Shown: positions 8,914 through 19,487, counted from the stretch's first letter. The stretch is DNA of 64,000 bases from an uncultured Granulosicoccus sp. (GCA_947499955.1 CANMQI010000007.1:310001-374000), one strand, 5' to 3'. Program-made: numbers and translations. Notes: generated by a model not told the origin, from the letters alone.

Positions 8914-10941
8914 CTATTCGAATTCCATAATGACGGCATCGACCGCCAGACTGTCACCAATGCCAGCAACAATGTTCGATACCGTGCCGTTGACGCTGGC
9001 TGTCAGTGTGTTTTCCATCTTCATGGCCTCGATGACGGCCAGGTCCTGTCCGGCCGTGACCTTGTCACCTTTTTCCACCAGTACCTTCATCAGCAGGCCA
9101 GGCATGGGGGAGAGTAGAAAGCGCGACAGGTCCTGCGATTCCTTGATCGGCATATGGTCCATCAGATCGGCAACGTGTGGTTCGAGCACCATGAATTCCC
9201 GCACGGAGCCGCCCTGACTCAGACGCCACCAATTGCCGTGGCGCTCGACTCCGACACGAATGTCGATATCATCAATGGAGCCCGTGAACAGCCAGTCTCC
9301 CGGTTGCCAGTCGGTGATGATGCCTGTCAGCTTGTTCATCGAGACATCGTAGCGAACCTCGTCGGATAGGACAGAGAGCATTTCCTCGTGCTCCTCTGCA
9401 TCTTCCGCTTGAGAATCCAGGTCCTGACCCAGAGCGGCCATTACCGAGGAGCGTGAGACCATGGGGGCGTCCATCACCTTGCGATCACGCAGTCGGGTGC
9501 GCCATTCGACCCAGGCTGCGACCAGAGGCAGTATGGCGGAGGTCTCACCCTCGTGGAGCCGACTATCGAAGCCATCCGGGAAATGATCTTCGATGAAGCG
9601 TGTTGTCAGATCGCCTGCCTGCAGGGCCGGGTGGGCGAACAGCGCTGCGAGAAAAGGCAGATTGCTCTGTACACCGCGAATGCGATAGCTGTCGATCGCC
9701 TGCTGCATGTGTTCGATGGCCTGCTGACGATCCGGGGCCCAGGTGACAAGCTTGGCAATCATCGGGTCGTAGAACATCGAGATCTCGCCGCCAGCATCGA
9801 TACCGGTATCCACCCTGGTGTAGGCGCCGTTCTCACGGACCTGAGTATCCGGCGGTGAATAATGCGTGATACGCCCCGTGGATGGCAGAAAGCCGCGATC
9901 CGGATCTTCGGCATAGACACGTGCTTCGAATGACCAGCCGTTGATCTTCACGTCTTCCTGTTTCAGCGGCAGTTGTTCGCCGGAGGCGGCCAGAATCATC
10001 AGTTCTACAAGGTCGACACCGGTGATGCATTCGGTCACCGGATGCTCGACCTGGAGTCGTGTATTCATTTCCAGAAAGAAGAAGTTCTCCTGCGCATCGA
10101 CAATGAACTCCACGGTGCCCGCCGAACGATAGTCCACGGCTGCTGCCAATGCCACAGCCTGCTCACCCATGGCCTTGCGAGTGGATTCACTGATGAAGGA
10201 GGAAGGGGCCTCTTCGAGCACCTTCTGATGGCGTCGTTGAATGGAGCATTCGCGTTCGCCCAGATAGATGCAGTTACCGTGAGCATCGGCAATCAGCTGG
10301 ATCTCGATATGGCGCGGCTGCTCGATGAACTTCTCCACGAATACACGATCATCGCCAAAGGCATTACGTGCCTCGTTCTGGGCAGCAATGAAGCCGTCGC
10401 GGACCTCGTCGAGGGTGTTGGCCACCCGCATGCCCTTGCCCCCGCCACCGGCGGATGCCTTGAGCATGACCGGGCAGCCGATCTGGGCAGCAATCTCGTG
10501 AGCCTGGTCAGCATCGTCCATGGCGTCGGGGTGACCGGGCACGGTGTTGACACCAGCCGACTCGGCAAGCTTCTTCGACTCGATCTTGTCACCCATCACT
10601 TCGATGGCCTTGATGCCGGGGCCGATGAAGATGATGCCGGCCTCGTCAAGCGCTCTGGCAAAGCGCGCATTTTCAGACAGAAAGCCGAAGCCGGGGTGAA
10701 CGGCGTCTGCCCCGGTCTGTTGGACGGCATCGAGAATGGCATCGATGCGCAGATAGCTGTCCGTCGAGGCATTGCCGCCGATGTGTATGGCTTCATCGGC
10801 CTGGCGCACGTGCAAGGCCTTTGCGTCGGCATCGGAATAGACGGCAACCGTAGCGATGCCGAGACGTTTCGCTGTGCGAATGACGCGACAGGCGATCTCG
10901 CCACGATTGGCGATGAGAATTTTCTTGATGTCAGTCTTCAT
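8914..10941 (-). CDS. pccA: propionyl/acetyl-CoA carboxylase alpha subunit (biotin carboxylase + BCCP)
   Basis: A 675-aa biotin-containing subunit: ATP-dependent biotin carboxylase followed by a biotin carboxyl-carrier domain. The start at ATG 10941 gives MKTDIKKILIANRGEIACRVIRTAK, the standard biotin carboxylase N-terminus. The ATP-grasp glycine loop GGGGKGMR is near residue 164, the biotin-acceptor lysine is in EAMKM near residue 640, and a linker domain separates the halves. It follows pccB by 10 bases and precedes the epimerase by 12. The operon (prpE, epimerase) points to propionyl-CoA as substrate rather than acetyl- or methylcrotonyl-CoA. Confidence 0.94.
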   Translation of the reverse strand: MKTDIKKILIANRGEIACRVIRTAKRLGIATVAVYSDADAKALHVRQADEAIHIGGNASTDSYLRIDAILDAVQQTGADAVHPGFGFLSENARFARALDEAGIIFIGPGIKAIEVMGDKIESKKLAESAGVNTVPGHPDAMDDADQAHEIAAQIGCPVMLKASAGGGGKGMRVANTLDEVRDGFIAAQNEARNAFGDDRVFVEKFIEQPRHIEIQLIADAHGNCIYLGERECSIQRRHQKVLEEAPSSFISESTRKAMGEQAVALAAAVDYRSAGTVEFIVDAQENFFFLEMNTRLQVEHPVTECITGVDLVELMILAASGEQLPLKQEDVKINGWSFEARVYAEDPDRGFLPSTGRITHYSPPDTQVRENGAYTRVDTGIDAGGEISMFYDPMIAKLVTWAPDRQQAIEHMQQAIDSYRIRGVQSNLPFLAALFAHPALQAGDLTTRFIEDHFPDGFDSRLHEGETSAILPLVAAWVEWRTRLRDRKVMDAPMVSRSSVMAALGQDLDSQAEDAEEHEEMLSVLSDEVRYDVSMNKLTGIITDWQPGDWLFTGSIDDIDIRVGVERHGNWWRLSQGGSVREFMVLEPHVADLMDHMPIKESQDLSRFLLSPMPGLLMKVLVEKGDKVTAGQDLAVIEAMKMENTLTASVNGTVSNIVAGIGDSLAVDAVIMEFE

Positions 10942-10951
10942 CGCAATCGCC

Positions 10952-12484
10952 TCACAGGGGGATGTTGTCGTGTTTCTTCCAGGGATTGTCCAGCTGCTTG
11001 CTGCGCAGCATATCCAGATCCCGGCAGATATGTGCACGCGTGCTGTGCGGCATGATCACGTCGTCAATGAAGCCCAGTCTGCCGGCGACGAAGGGATTGG
11101 CAAACTTTTCGCGGTATTCGTTGGTACGCGCTTCGATGCGTTCCGGGTCGCTTCTGTCGGCCCGGAAGATGATCTCCACGGCGCCCTTGGGGCCCATTAC
11201 CGCAATTTCTGCGGTGGGATAGGCGTAATTGATATCGCCTCGCAGATGCTTGGATGACATGACGTCATAGGCCCCCCCATAAGCCTTGCGTGTGATGACC
11301 GTGATCTTCGGAACCGTGGCCTCTCCATAGGCAAACAGCAGCTTGGCGCCATGCTTGATGATTCCGCCGTACTCCTGGGCGGTACCCGGAAGAAATCCGG
11401 GGACATCCACGAACGTCACGATCGGAATCGAAAAGGCGTCGCAGAATCGCACGAACCTTGCAGCCTTGCGGCTGGCATTGATGTCCAGGCAACCGGCAAG
11501 GATCATGGGTTGGTTGGCGACAAAGCCCACCGTGTCACCATTCATGCGGCCCAGGCCGATGACGATATTGGCGGCAAAATCGGCCTGCACCTCGAAGAAG
11601 TCCTCTTCATCGCAGACCCGGCTGACCAGCTCCCGAATGTCATAGGGCAGATTGGGATTTTCAGGTATCAGTGAGTCCAGCGCGGGAATCTGGCGTGCCG
11701 GATCATCACCGGTATCGCGCCTGGGTGCCGGCTCACGATTGTTCGATGGCAGGAAGTGCAGGAAGCGGCGTACTTGCAGTAATGCTTCCACGTCGTTGTC
11801 GAAGGCGCCATCGGCCACCGAGCTCTTGCTGGTGTGTGTGCCGGCACCGCCGAGCTCTTCCTGCGTGACTTCCTCATGAGTCACGGTCTTCACGACTTCC
11901 GGCCCGGTGACAAACATGTAGGACGTATCGCGAACCATGAAGATGAAATCGGTCATGGCCGGTGAATAGACAGCCCCACCCGCGCAGGGGCCCATGACCA
12001 GAGAGATCTGCGGAATGACACCGGAGGCGAGAATGTTCTTCTGGAAGACATCGGCATAGCCGCCCAGAGAGGCCACCCCTTCCTGAATGCGCGCGCCGCC
12101 GGAATCATTGATGCCGACCACTGGCGCCTGAACCTTCATGGCATGGTCCATCAGTTTGCAGATCTTGCGGGCATGAGCCGCGGAGAGTGACCCGCCCAAT
12201 ACCGTGAAATCCTGGCTGAAGGCAAAGACCAATCGCCCATCGACACGCCCGTATCCGATCACAACGCCATCGCCGGGAACTCGGTTGTCCTGCATGCCGA
12301 AGTCGTGGCAATCGTGTTCCACAAACATGTCCCATTCACGAAAGGTATGGGGATCGAACAACACCGCCAGTCGCTCGCGAGCCGTCAGCTTGCCCTTGGC
12401 ATGCTGGGCATCGACGCGTTTCTCTCCGCCACCGGCCAAGGCTGCCGTGCGCATGCGTTCAAGACGGGAGTGGATGGTGCTCAT
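10952..12484 (-). CDS. pccB: propionyl-CoA carboxylase beta subunit
   Basis: A 510-aa carboxyltransferase subunit with the paired crotonase-fold domains of the acyl-CoA carboxylase family. Features include [14 protein letters not shown] near residue 31, the oxyanion loop of the N-domain ([12 protein letters not shown] near 126), the C-domain motif near [14 protein letters not shown], and the PccB-typical end [11 protein letters not shown]. Its ATG overlaps the prpE stop (ATGA at 12481-12484), indicating translational coupling. It transfers CO2 from biotin on PccA to propionyl-CoA, giving methylmalonyl-CoA. Confidence 0.96.
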   Translation of the reverse strand: MSTIHSRLERMRTAALAGGGEKRVDAQHAKGKLTARERLAVLFDPHTFREWDMFVEHDCHDFGMQDNRVPGDGVVIGYGRVDGRLVFAFSQDFTVLGGSLSAAHARKICKLMDHAMKVQAPVVGINDSGGARIQEGVASLGGYADVFQKNILASGVIPQISLVMGPCAGGAVYSPAMTDFIFMVRDTSYMFVTGPEVVKTVTHEEVTQEELGGAGTHTSKSSVADGAFDNDVEALLQVRRFLHFLPSNNREPAPRRDTGDDPARQIPALDSLIPENPNLPYDIRELVSRVCDEEDFFEVQADFAANIVIGLGRMNGDTVGFVANQPMILAGCLDINASRKAARFVRFCDAFSIPIVTFVDVPGFLPGTAQEYGGIIKHGAKLLFAYGEATVPKITVITRKAYGGAYDVMSSKHLRGDINYAYPTAEIAVMGPKGAVEIIFRADRSDPERIEARTNEYREKFANPFVAGRLGFIDDVIMPHSTRAHICRDLDMLRSKQLDNPWKKHDNIPL

Positions 12485-14382
12485 GATTGTTTCTTCGCCA
12501 GTCCGAGGGAGCGCAGGGTTTGCGTTATATCGTCAAGCACGGCAGGGTCCTCAATGGTTGCGGGCATGTTCCAATCGGTGGAGTCGGCGATGGAGCGCAG
12601 CGTTCCTCGCAGGATCTTGCCCGAGCGGGTCTTGGGCAGTTTGTCGACAACGGCAACCAGTTTGAAGGCGGCAACCGGTCCGATGTCGTTGCGTACCTGC
12701 TGGATCAGTTCGGCGCTCACCTGCTCGTGTGACTTGGTGCAACCATCGTTGAGTATGACAAGGCCTACGGGCAGCTGGCCCTTGAGCTCATCACGGACTC
12801 CCATGACAGCGCACTCGGCAACATCCGGGTGATTGGAGAGTGCCTCCTCCATGGCGCCGGTTGACAGACGGTGACCGGCGACGTTGATGACATCGTCGGT
12901 TCGCGCCATGACGAAGACATAACCGTTTTCATCGATGAAGCCTGCATCACCGGTCTCGTAGTAACCGGGAAAACGTTCGAAATAGGCCGATCGATAACGA
13001 TCGTCGGCTCCCCAGAGGTTGACGAAGGTTCCCGGGGGCAGGGGTAGTTTGACCACAATTGAGCCGATCTCACCGTTGGCCACAGCCTGGCCGTCGCTGT
13101 CCAGAATCTGCACATCGTAGCCGGGTACGGGTACCGACGGGGAGCCGGGCACGATCGGCAAGGGTTCGATTCCCTGACAGTTGGCACAGATGGCATAGCC
13201 GGTTTCCGTTTGCCACCAGTGATCGATGACCGGAATGCCCAGATTGCTGCTGGCCCATTGCAGGGTATCGGGGTCGCATCGTTCACCCGCCAGAAAAAGC
13301 GTCTGCAGGCCGGACAGGTCGTAGTTCTTCAAGAGTTCGGCAGTCGGATCCACCCGCTTGATGGCACGAAATGCCGTGGGTGCCGTGAACAGGACCTTTA
13401 CACGGTGCTCGTCGACTACGCGCCAGAAGGCTCCGGCATCCGGTGTACCCACGGGTTTGCCTTCGTACATGACCGATGTACAGCCCATGAACAGTGGGGC
13501 ATAGATGATGTAGGAATGACCAACGACCCAGCCGATGTCCGAGGCCGCCCAGTAGACATCACCGGGCTGCACATTGTAGATGGACGACATGGTCCACTTG
13601 AGTGAAACCACCGAGCCTCCGATGTCCTTGACGACGCCCTTGGGTGATCCTGTGGTTCCGGAGGTATAGAGGATATACAGTGGGTCAGTACTCTTCAGCG
13701 GTACGCATTCAGCTGGACTGGCTGACTGCATGGCCGTGTCCCAGTCCTTGTCCCGTCCCTCCTGCAGCGGCCATTGCGCCTGAGCGCGCTGAAAAACAAT
13801 ACAAGTGCCGACCGGTGAGGATGCCAGTTGTATGGCTTCGCACACCAGCGGCTGGTATTCGACAACACGACCTGGCTCGATACCGCAGGAGGCGCTGACG
13901 ATCACCTTCGGGCTGCAGTCGTTGATGCGCACTGCCAGCTCCCTGGCCGCAAAACCACCGAATACGACCGTATGAATGGCACCGATTCGTGCGCAGGCCA
14001 GAACGGCAATGACGGCTTGCGGAATCATGGGCATGTAGATCATCACCCGATCGCCACGTGCGATGCCCTCGGATTGCAGGACACCTGCGAACTGCGCAAC
14101 CTGGTCTCGCAATTCCCTGTAGCTCAGTGTTGACTGACTATCGGTAACCGGACTGTCGTGTATGAGAGCGGCCTGCTCACCGCGACCATTTTCCACATGA
14201 ATGTCGAGAGCGTTGTAGCACGCATTGATTTCGCCATCGGCAAACCAGGTGTTGAACGGCGAGTGGCTGCTGTCGATCCCCTGTGTCGGGGCTTTGTACC
14301 AGTGAACATCCTTGGCTCGTTCCAACCAGTAGGCGGATGGGTCACTCAGCGAGCGTTGAAATTCTGCATGATAGTTGGGCAT
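12481..14382 (-). CDS. prpE: propionyl-CoA synthetase (PrpE-type acyl-CoA synthetase)
   Basis: A 633-aa acetyl/propionyl-CoA synthetase of the ANL superfamily that activates propionate to propionyl-CoA. Features are a P-loop-like [12 protein letters not shown] near residue 238, [10 protein letters not shown] in the nucleotide site, and the C-terminal [12 protein letters not shown] whose lysine (about 590) forms the adenylate. I chose ATG 14382 ([11 protein letters not shown]) because GGAGGA lies 11 bases upstream; the longer frame adds 36 residues unlike the family. It is the first gene of the prpE-pccB-pccA-epimerase operon, which suggests propionyl rather than acetyl specificity. Confidence 0.9.
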   Translation of the reverse strand: MPNYHAEFQRSLSDPSAYWLERAKDVHWYKAPTQGIDSSHSPFNTWFADGEINACYNALDIHVENGRGEQAALIHDSPVTDSQSTLSYRELRDQVAQFAGVLQSEGIARGDRVMIYMPMIPQAVIAVLACARIGAIHTVVFGGFAARELAVRINDCSPKVIVSASCGIEPGRVVEYQPLVCEAIQLASSPVGTCIVFQRAQAQWPLQEGRDKDWDTAMQSASPAECVPLKSTDPLYILYTSGTTGSPKGVVKDIGGSVVSLKWTMSSIYNVQPGDVYWAASDIGWVVGHSYIIYAPLFMGCTSVMYEGKPVGTPDAGAFWRVVDEHRVKVLFTAPTAFRAIKRVDPTAELLKNYDLSGLQTLFLAGERCDPDTLQWASSNLGIPVIDHWWQTETGYAICANCQGIEPLPIVPGSPSVPVPGYDVQILDSDGQAVANGEIGSIVVKLPLPPGTFVNLWGADDRYRSAYFERFPGYYETGDAGFIDENGYVFVMARTDDVINVAGHRLSTGAMEEALSNHPDVAECAVMGVRDELKGQLPVGLVILNDGCTKSHEQVSAELIQQVRNDIGPVAAFKLVAVVDKLPKTRSGKILRGTLRSIADSTDWNMPATIEDPAVLDDITQTLRSLGLAKKQS

Positions 14383-14505
14383 GGGGTGAAGCGTCCTCCA
14401 AGTCACCGGAAGTAGCTGCCCTTGGCAGCGATTGATCCAGTATAAGTGCTCGTTCAGGAAAAGGCTCCCCCACCAGGCCGAACGAATCACCCCCCTTGGT
14501 TCTGG

Positions 14506-15363
14506 TCATGCGCGTGTTGCAGAAGTCCGTCGACGTGCCAGTAGTGAGAGCCCCAACGCCATGCCCGTCAGCCATCCGAACCCGCCCGCATGCTCATCGA
14601 CGCGGACGTCGTCGTTGTAGATGGGAGCGTCCGGATAGTGCGAGCCATTGTCTGGCTCGTAGGGGCTGTAATCGAAGTCTTCCGATTCCAGCGGCAAGGC
14701 GCGCAGATTGGAAAAATCGGCCGAAGTGACTCTTTCCAGCGTCTGGTGGTCGTAGGCATCTCGTAACTCGATGATCAGGTCGTAGTGGTCCCGAGGGTAG
14801 TTGTTGACCAGTTCGATATCGATACGGTATTCATCGGCAGCGGATTGACCGTACAGCGCAAAGACACGACTGGTGTGCAGATTTTCCACCTGGTGGAAGG
14901 GGCGCTGTAGATCGATTGACAGATAGACGTCCGTGTCGCTGTAAGAGGAGTCGGCGTCCACGCTCAGACTGAAACCGGCAAAGTAGCCGTCGTTATCGGC
15001 ATCGTTGTACAACAGCAGGCCGATATCAGTAATCCAGGCCTCTTGCAGATACCAGTCATTCGAGTACGGGTCTACCTGAACGTCACCGGTCTTGTGTCTG
15101 GTGGCCAGATGTGCGGCTGGATCGGGCAGCTGCGCAATGGACAGGGCTTCCCCGAGTTGAGCGGGTGTTCGCGTAGGGCCTTCGCTGCTGCGGTAGGTAC
15201 CGATCGAGAGGTCAGGATTTGGGGTCTCGGCCCAGCCTGGCGTTGCACTGCTGATTGACAGCAACAGCAAGCCGGCCAGGCTTGTCAGCGACGGTTTTTC
15301 CGCAATGCGAATGGCGTCGGCGGGGGCGATGGAAGGGCGGGCAAGGTCTGGCGTGCAGCGCAT
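14506..15363 (-). CDS. secreted protein with GlyGly-CTERM-like anchor (choice-of-anchor H type)
   Basis: A 285-aa exported protein of unknown function. A long signal peptide runs to about residue 45 (hydrophobic LAGLLLLSISSATPGWA, then ETPN). The body is acidic, beta-rich and rich in Asp/Tyr (DADNDGYFAGFSLSVDADSSYSD). The C-terminus carries a glycine pair, a hydrophobic helix and an arginine cluster (GGFGWLTGMALGLSLLARRR), the layout of the GlyGly-CTERM sorting signal processed by rhombosortase. The overall plan resembles choice-of-anchor H proteins. It lies 123 bases upstream of prpE on the same strand and diverges from hfq. Confidence 0.6.
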   Translation of the reverse strand: MRCTPDLARPSIAPADAIRIAEKPSLTSLAGLLLLSISSATPGWAETPNPDLSIGTYRSSEGPTRTPAQLGEALSIAQLPDPAAHLATRHKTGDVQVDPYSNDWYLQEAWITDIGLLLYNDADNDGYFAGFSLSVDADSSYSDTDVYLSIDLQRPFHQVENLHTSRVFALYGQSAADEYRIDIELVNNYPRDHYDLIIELRDAYDHQTLERVTSADFSNLRALPLESEDFDYSPYEPDNGSHYPDAPIYNDDVRVDEHAGGFGWLTGMALGLSLLARRRTSATRA

Positions 15364-15426
15364 GGTGATGTTATCCGGAACAGGAATGTCAGAGTCGCAG
15401 GGTAGGCCGGGTACACTTAACCCTGA

Positions 15427-15476
15427 CTTAATGAGCCCGTTTTACTGATGAGTAGTGTGTTTTGGCACTCATTAAG
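15427..15476. repeat. 9-bp inverted repeat in the hfq / anchor-protein divergent region
   Basis: CTTAATGAG (15427-15435) is perfectly inverted at 15468-15476 with 32 bases between. It lies between the start of the minus-strand secreted-protein gene and the candidate hfq promoter, a position where it could be an operator or an mRNA stem. Confidence 0.45.
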
Positions 15477-15497
15477 CTTCCAGTCGCTTACGTGACG

Positions 15498-15527
15498 TTG
15501 ACACGGTGCAGAGGTACGGGTCACAAT
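15498..15527 (+). promoter_or_regulatory. candidate sigma-70 promoter of hfq
   Basis: A perfect TTGACA (15498-15503) lies 18 bases before CACAAT (15522-15527). Transcription would start about 87 bases before the hfq ATG. The -10 element is only a 4/6 match. Confidence 0.45.
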
Positions 15528-15550
15528 CAGGGTTCTGTTCCCATACAGCC

Positions 15551-15585
15551 GAAGCCCTTGCGAGTCTGGTATTCGCATGGGCTTC
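15551..15585 (+). promoter_or_regulatory. hairpin in the hfq 5' leader
   Basis: GAAGCCC (15551-15557) pairs with GGGCTTC (15579-15585), and inside it TGCGA (15559-15563) pairs with TCGCA (15573-15577). The result is a 12-bp stem with one internal T-T mismatch and a 9-base loop, ending 35 bases before the hfq start. It could stabilise the leader or act in Hfq autoregulation, which is known in E. coli; the latter is inference. Confidence 0.5.
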
Positions 15586-15617
15586 TGCGTGAATAAGCAC
15601 ATCCCGTTAGGATATAA

Positions 15618-15863
<246 letters not shown>

Positions 15864-15925
15864 CATTCATCCGGGCGCTCTGCCATTAGTCAGGGGCCTG
15901 GCCCAGCAGAGGAGTCAGTCCCCGA

Positions 15926-17287
15926 TTGTTTGATCGTCCTGATAGTGGAGACAATGCGCTCCTTGTACATATCGATGTTGCGCAGTGGCGTAATGCTGCC
16001 GCGCGTTCCGGACATGGCCCCGTGGAGCATGCGTCGGATATCGATGATGAACGTGCAGAATTCATAGAGCTGGCCAGATCGGCAGGCCTGAATGTCATGG
16101 ATGTCGTGACGGGGAGTCGTTCAAAACCTTCGGCTCGCCATTTCATCGGCTCTGGCAAGATCGAAGAAATCAAGATGTTGCTGGCTGAGCACGAGCCGGA
16201 CGTGGTCCTGTTCGGCCAGACCCTGTCACCGAGTCAGGAACGTAATCTGGAGAGCGAGTTCAAGGTCAGGGTGCTGGATCGCAACAGTCTGATACTCGAT
16301 ATCTTTGCCCAGCGCGCCAGGACTTTCGAAGGCAAGTTGCAGGTGGAGCTTGCGCAGTTGGTCCATCTGTCAACGCGGCTGGTTCGAGGCTGGACTCACC
16401 TGGAGAGGCAGAAGGGTGGGATCGGTTTGCGCGGGCCGGGTGAAACTCAGCTCGAAACCGATCGTCGCCTGTTGAATGAGCGGGTTAGAGTACTCAAGAA
16501 GCGACTGGCCAAGGTTCGCAAGCAGCGTGAGCAGGGTCGTAGCAAACGAGGCAAGTCCGGCATTTCCACGGTTGCGCTGGTGGGTTACACGAACGCGGGT
16601 AAATCCACGCTGTTCAACCGTTTGACCCAGGAAACCGTTTATGCTGCCGACCAGCTGTTTGCGACACTGGATCCCACACTCAGAAGGCTCGACCTGGCGG
16701 GCGGCATCAGTGCCGTACTGGCGGATACAGTCGGTTTCATTCGCGATCTGCCACATGAGTTGGTGGACGCATTTCGATCTACTTTGACCGAGACTCTTGA
16801 AGCTGATCTTTTACTGCATATTGTAGACGACAGTGACCCCGAACGAGAGCAACGCAGGGATGATGTCGACAAGGTCCTGATGGGTATTGGTGCGGACAAG
16901 GTTCCGCAGCTGATGGTCTTCAACAAGATTGATCTGTCGGGGCACGCTGTACGTATCGAGCGATCAGAAAAGGACGTAACTCAGGCGGTCTGGCTATCAG
17001 CCGGTACCGGCGAAGGTGTGGATGAGCTGCTCACTGCTATCGGTGATCGTCTCTCCACCCAGCGAACCAGCGGTTGGTTGCTGGTCACTCCATCGCAGGG
17101 AAGACTCAGAGCGCAGCTCTATGCAGCTTCGGCTGTGCAGGAAGAGGTAACACAGGAGGATGGCAGCGTCAGTATGCTGCTTGATATCGATACAGCTGAG
17201 TTTGCGCGAATCGCGCGCGAGCACCAGCTGGCAGACGAATCTATCGTGCCTGATAGCCGACCACTTGCGGTCAGTCATCGAGGTTAA
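15926..17287 (+). CDS. hflX: HflX ribosome-associated GTPase
   Basis: A 453-aa GTPase that splits stalled ribosomes, notably under heat stress. The start is a TTG at 15926: translation MFDRPDSG aligns with the E. coli HflX N-terminus MFDRYDAG. The N-terminal nucleotide-binding domain ends in the long helical region (GKLQVELAQL, RGPGETQLETDRR). The G domain follows, with GYTNAGKST near 220, DTVGF and NKID. It is 62 bases after hfq and 39 bases before the hflK start. Confidence 0.96.
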   Translation: MFDRPDSGDNALLVHIDVAQWRNAAARSGHGPVEHASDIDDERAEFIELARSAGLNVMDVVTGSRSKPSARHFIGSGKIEEIKMLLAEHEPDVVLFGQTLSPSQERNLESEFKVRVLDRNSLILDIFAQRARTFEGKLQVELAQLVHLSTRLVRGWTHLERQKGGIGLRGPGETQLETDRRLLNERVRVLKKRLAKVRKQREQGRSKRGKSGISTVALVGYTNAGKSTLFNRLTQETVYAADQLFATLDPTLRRLDLAGGISAVLADTVGFIRDLPHELVDAFRSTLTETLEADLLLHIVDDSDPEREQRRDDVDKVLMGIGADKVPQLMVFNKIDLSGHAVRIERSEKDVTQAVWLSAGTGEGVDELLTAIGDRLSTQRTSGWLLVTPSQGRLRAQLYAASAVQEEVTQEDGSVSMLLDIDTAEFARIAREHQLADESIVPDSRPLAVSHRG

Positions 17288-17326
17288 TACAATCGCCGGC
17301 TAACCGGCTTCGGAGTGAAGAACCTT

Positions 17327-18538
17327 ATGGCTTGGAATGAGCCAGGCGGAAACAATAATGACCCTTGGGGCAATCGCAACAAGGATTCAGGTGGACCGCC
17401 CGATCTGGATGAAGTATTCAAGAACCTGAAAAAATGGTTCGGGTCCGTTTCCGGCAATAAAGGCGGCAACGGTGGTTCCTCTCGCAGTGGTGGAGGCGGT
17501 GGCCTGCCCGGTGGCAACCTGGGTAGCAAGGGCATCGGCGTCATTGCGGGCATCGTCGGCATTGTCTGGCTGCTCTCTGGCATCTATGTCATCCAGCCGG
17601 CTCAGGCCGGCGTCGTGACCCAGTTTGGTGCGTTCGTCAAAACCACGACTCCTGGGCCTCATTGGCGTATGCCATGGCCGTTTCAGACTGTTGAAAAGGT
17701 TGACGTCGAGGAAATTCGCAGCGCAAAGCTCACCAATCAGCAGATTCTGACGCAGGACGAGAACATCGTCGATATCGATCTGGCGGTGCAGTACAACATC
17801 AAGAGCGCAGAGGACTATCTGTTCAATGTGCGGGGGCCGGACAGGACACTGGAAGAAGTCGTCGAGAGTGCCTTGCGAGAAGTCGTCGGTTCTACCGTGC
17901 TCGAGTCAGTGCTGACCACGGGTCGAGATGTCGTCTGGAATACCACACTGGATAATCTTCAGGCCGTACTCGATACCTACGAGGCAGGTATCTTCATCAC
18001 AGCCGTCAACCTGGAACGAGCTCAGCCGCCAGAGGAAGTTCAGGAAGCTTTCTCCGATGCCATCAAGGCGCGGGAAGACAAGGAGCGATTTGTCAATGAA
18101 GCTCAGGCTTACAGCAATGAAGTCTTGCCACGGGCTCGTGGTGACGCACAGCGGGCACTCGAGGAATCGGAAGCCTACAAGTCACGCGTCGTACAGGCAG
18201 CCGTCGGTGAATCCGAACGTTTTCTGTCATTGCTCGGTGAATATTCCAAGGCGCCTGAGGTGACTCGGGAGCGGCTTTATCTGGAAGCCATGGAGACCGT
18301 CTTCAGCAGGACCAACAAGGTGCTCATGGACGGCGGAGACGGAAACAGTCTGATGTATCTGCCGATCGATCAGCTGGTCAATCAGCCTCGGGACAATAAC
18401 GACGGTGCAGCTCTTGGCGGTGATTCTCCCTTGAACAGCGGTAGCAATGATTCTCCGCGTTTTTCCGATATGCCAATGGAAATCAATTTGCCATCACGCG
18501 ACGATCTCCGATCACGTGACAGAGGGACTGCCCGATGA
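17327..18538 (+). CDS. hflK: HflK, FtsH-modulating membrane protein
   Basis: Subunit of the HflKC cage that surrounds and modulates the FtsH protease. I chose ATG 17327 (MAWNEPGGNNNDPWG), the canonical HflK start, over GTG 17315; GGAG at 17312-17315 fits it. A Gly/Asn/Ser-rich cytoplasmic N-terminus (1-68) leads to one membrane segment (about 71-92), then the periplasmic SPFH/PHB domain with a long coiled coil (LEESEAYKSRVVQAAVGE). The product is 403 aa. Its stop overlaps the hflC start by 4 bases. Confidence 0.97.
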   Translation: MAWNEPGGNNNDPWGNRNKDSGGPPDLDEVFKNLKKWFGSVSGNKGGNGGSSRSGGGGGLPGGNLGSKGIGVIAGIVGIVWLLSGIYVIQPAQAGVVTQFGAFVKTTTPGPHWRMPWPFQTVEKVDVEEIRSAKLTNQQILTQDENIVDIDLAVQYNIKSAEDYLFNVRGPDRTLEEVVESALREVVGSTVLESVLTTGRDVVWNTTLDNLQAVLDTYEAGIFITAVNLERAQPPEEVQEAFSDAIKAREDKERFVNEAQAYSNEVLPRARGDAQRALEESEAYKSRVVQAAVGESERFLSLLGEYSKAPEVTRERLYLEAMETVFSRTNKVLMDGGDGNSLMYLPIDQLVNQPRDNNDGAALGGDSPLNSGSNDSPRFSDMPMEINLPSRDDLRSRDRGTAR

Positions 18539-19419
18539 ACCGCCTGGCCAACCCGATTGTACTCATTGGTATAGCGCTGTTGCTGCTGCTTGGCAGTACG
18601 ATGGTGTTCACTGTCGATGAGCGCGAGCGCGCAATCAAGCTGTTCCTGGGTGAAATCACGGAATCCGAGTATGAGCCGGGTCTGCATTTCAAGATTCCTC
18701 TGGTCGAACGTGTCTACAAGTTCGACAGCCGAATTCTGACTCTCGATGTACAGCCAGAACGTGTTCTGACCAATGAGAAGAAGAATCTGATCGTTGATTC
18801 CTTCATCAAGTGGCGTATCGAGGATACTGGTGTTTTCTATACCCGCCTGGGTGGTGTCGAGTCTCGCGCCAACAGTCGTCTCACTCAATTCGTTCGTGAG
18901 GGGGTCAAGGATGCCTTCGGTCAGCGCACCATCAAGGAAGTGGTATCGTCCGCTCGGTCCAGCCTGCGTGAAGAGATTCTTGCGTCGGTTGACAGGCAGG
19001 CAGAGAACCTGGGTATCAAGATTGTCGATGTACGAGTGAAGAAAGTGGAATTGCCGGGTGATGTTCGAGAATCCGTATTCCGCAGAATGGAGCAGGATCG
19101 GGCCAAGATCGCTCGGGAAATCCGCTCTCAGGGTGAAGAGGAAGCCAAGAAGATTCGGGCGACCGCTGATCGTATCCGTGAGGAATTGCTGGCGGAAGCC
19201 TACTCACGAGCTGAGCAGACCCGCGGTTTGGGTGATGCCGAATCGGCAAGGACCTATGCCGAGGCGTACACTCAGGATCCTGATTTCTACAGTCTGTATC
19301 GAAGTCTGAGCGCCTATCGCTCAGCGTTCTCCGGTAACGGGGATGTGATGCTGCTGAAGCCGGATTCCGAGTTCTTCAAGTACTTCAACGGGGCCAATCT
19401 CGCTCCCAAGCCTGAGTGA
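18535..19419 (+). CDS. hflC: HflC, FtsH-modulating membrane protein
   Basis: Partner of HflK in the HflKC complex. The 294-aa protein has one N-terminal membrane helix (LANPIVLIGIALLLLLGSTMVF), an SPFH/PHB domain (TVDERERAIKLFLGEI...), and a coiled coil with the family motif RSQGEEEAKKIRATADR. Overlap with hflK (ATGA, 18535-18538) indicates translational coupling. A double hairpin follows the stop. Confidence 0.97.
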   Translation: MNRLANPIVLIGIALLLLLGSTMVFTVDERERAIKLFLGEITESEYEPGLHFKIPLVERVYKFDSRILTLDVQPERVLTNEKKNLIVDSFIKWRIEDTGVFYTRLGGVESRANSRLTQFVREGVKDAFGQRTIKEVVSSARSSLREEILASVDRQAENLGIKIVDVRVKKVELPGDVRESVFRRMEQDRAKIAREIRSQGEEEAKKIRATADRIREELLAEAYSRAEQTRGLGDAESARTYAEAYTQDPDFYSLYRSLSAYRSAFSGNGDVMLLKPDSEFFKYFNGANLAPKPE

Positions 19420-19424
19420 TACCA

Positions 19425-19487
19425 CGGAGGCCTGATGGGCCTCCGCGCTAGCCCCGTCTGCTGTTCAGCGACGGGGTTCTACTCTTT
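19425..19487 (+). terminator. double-hairpin terminator after hflC
   Basis: CGGAGGCC (19425-19432) pairs perfectly with 19438-19445. A second stem, CCCCGTC (19452-19458) with GACGGGG (19470-19476), is followed by TTCTACTCTTT. The second hairpin has the shape of an intrinsic terminator; the first starts 5 bases after the hflC stop. Confidence 0.65.

Noticed and set aside
9973-11055. 360-aa plus-strand frame opposite pccA
   Set aside because: pccA is unmistakable on the other strand; this frame has no motif or suitable start signal.
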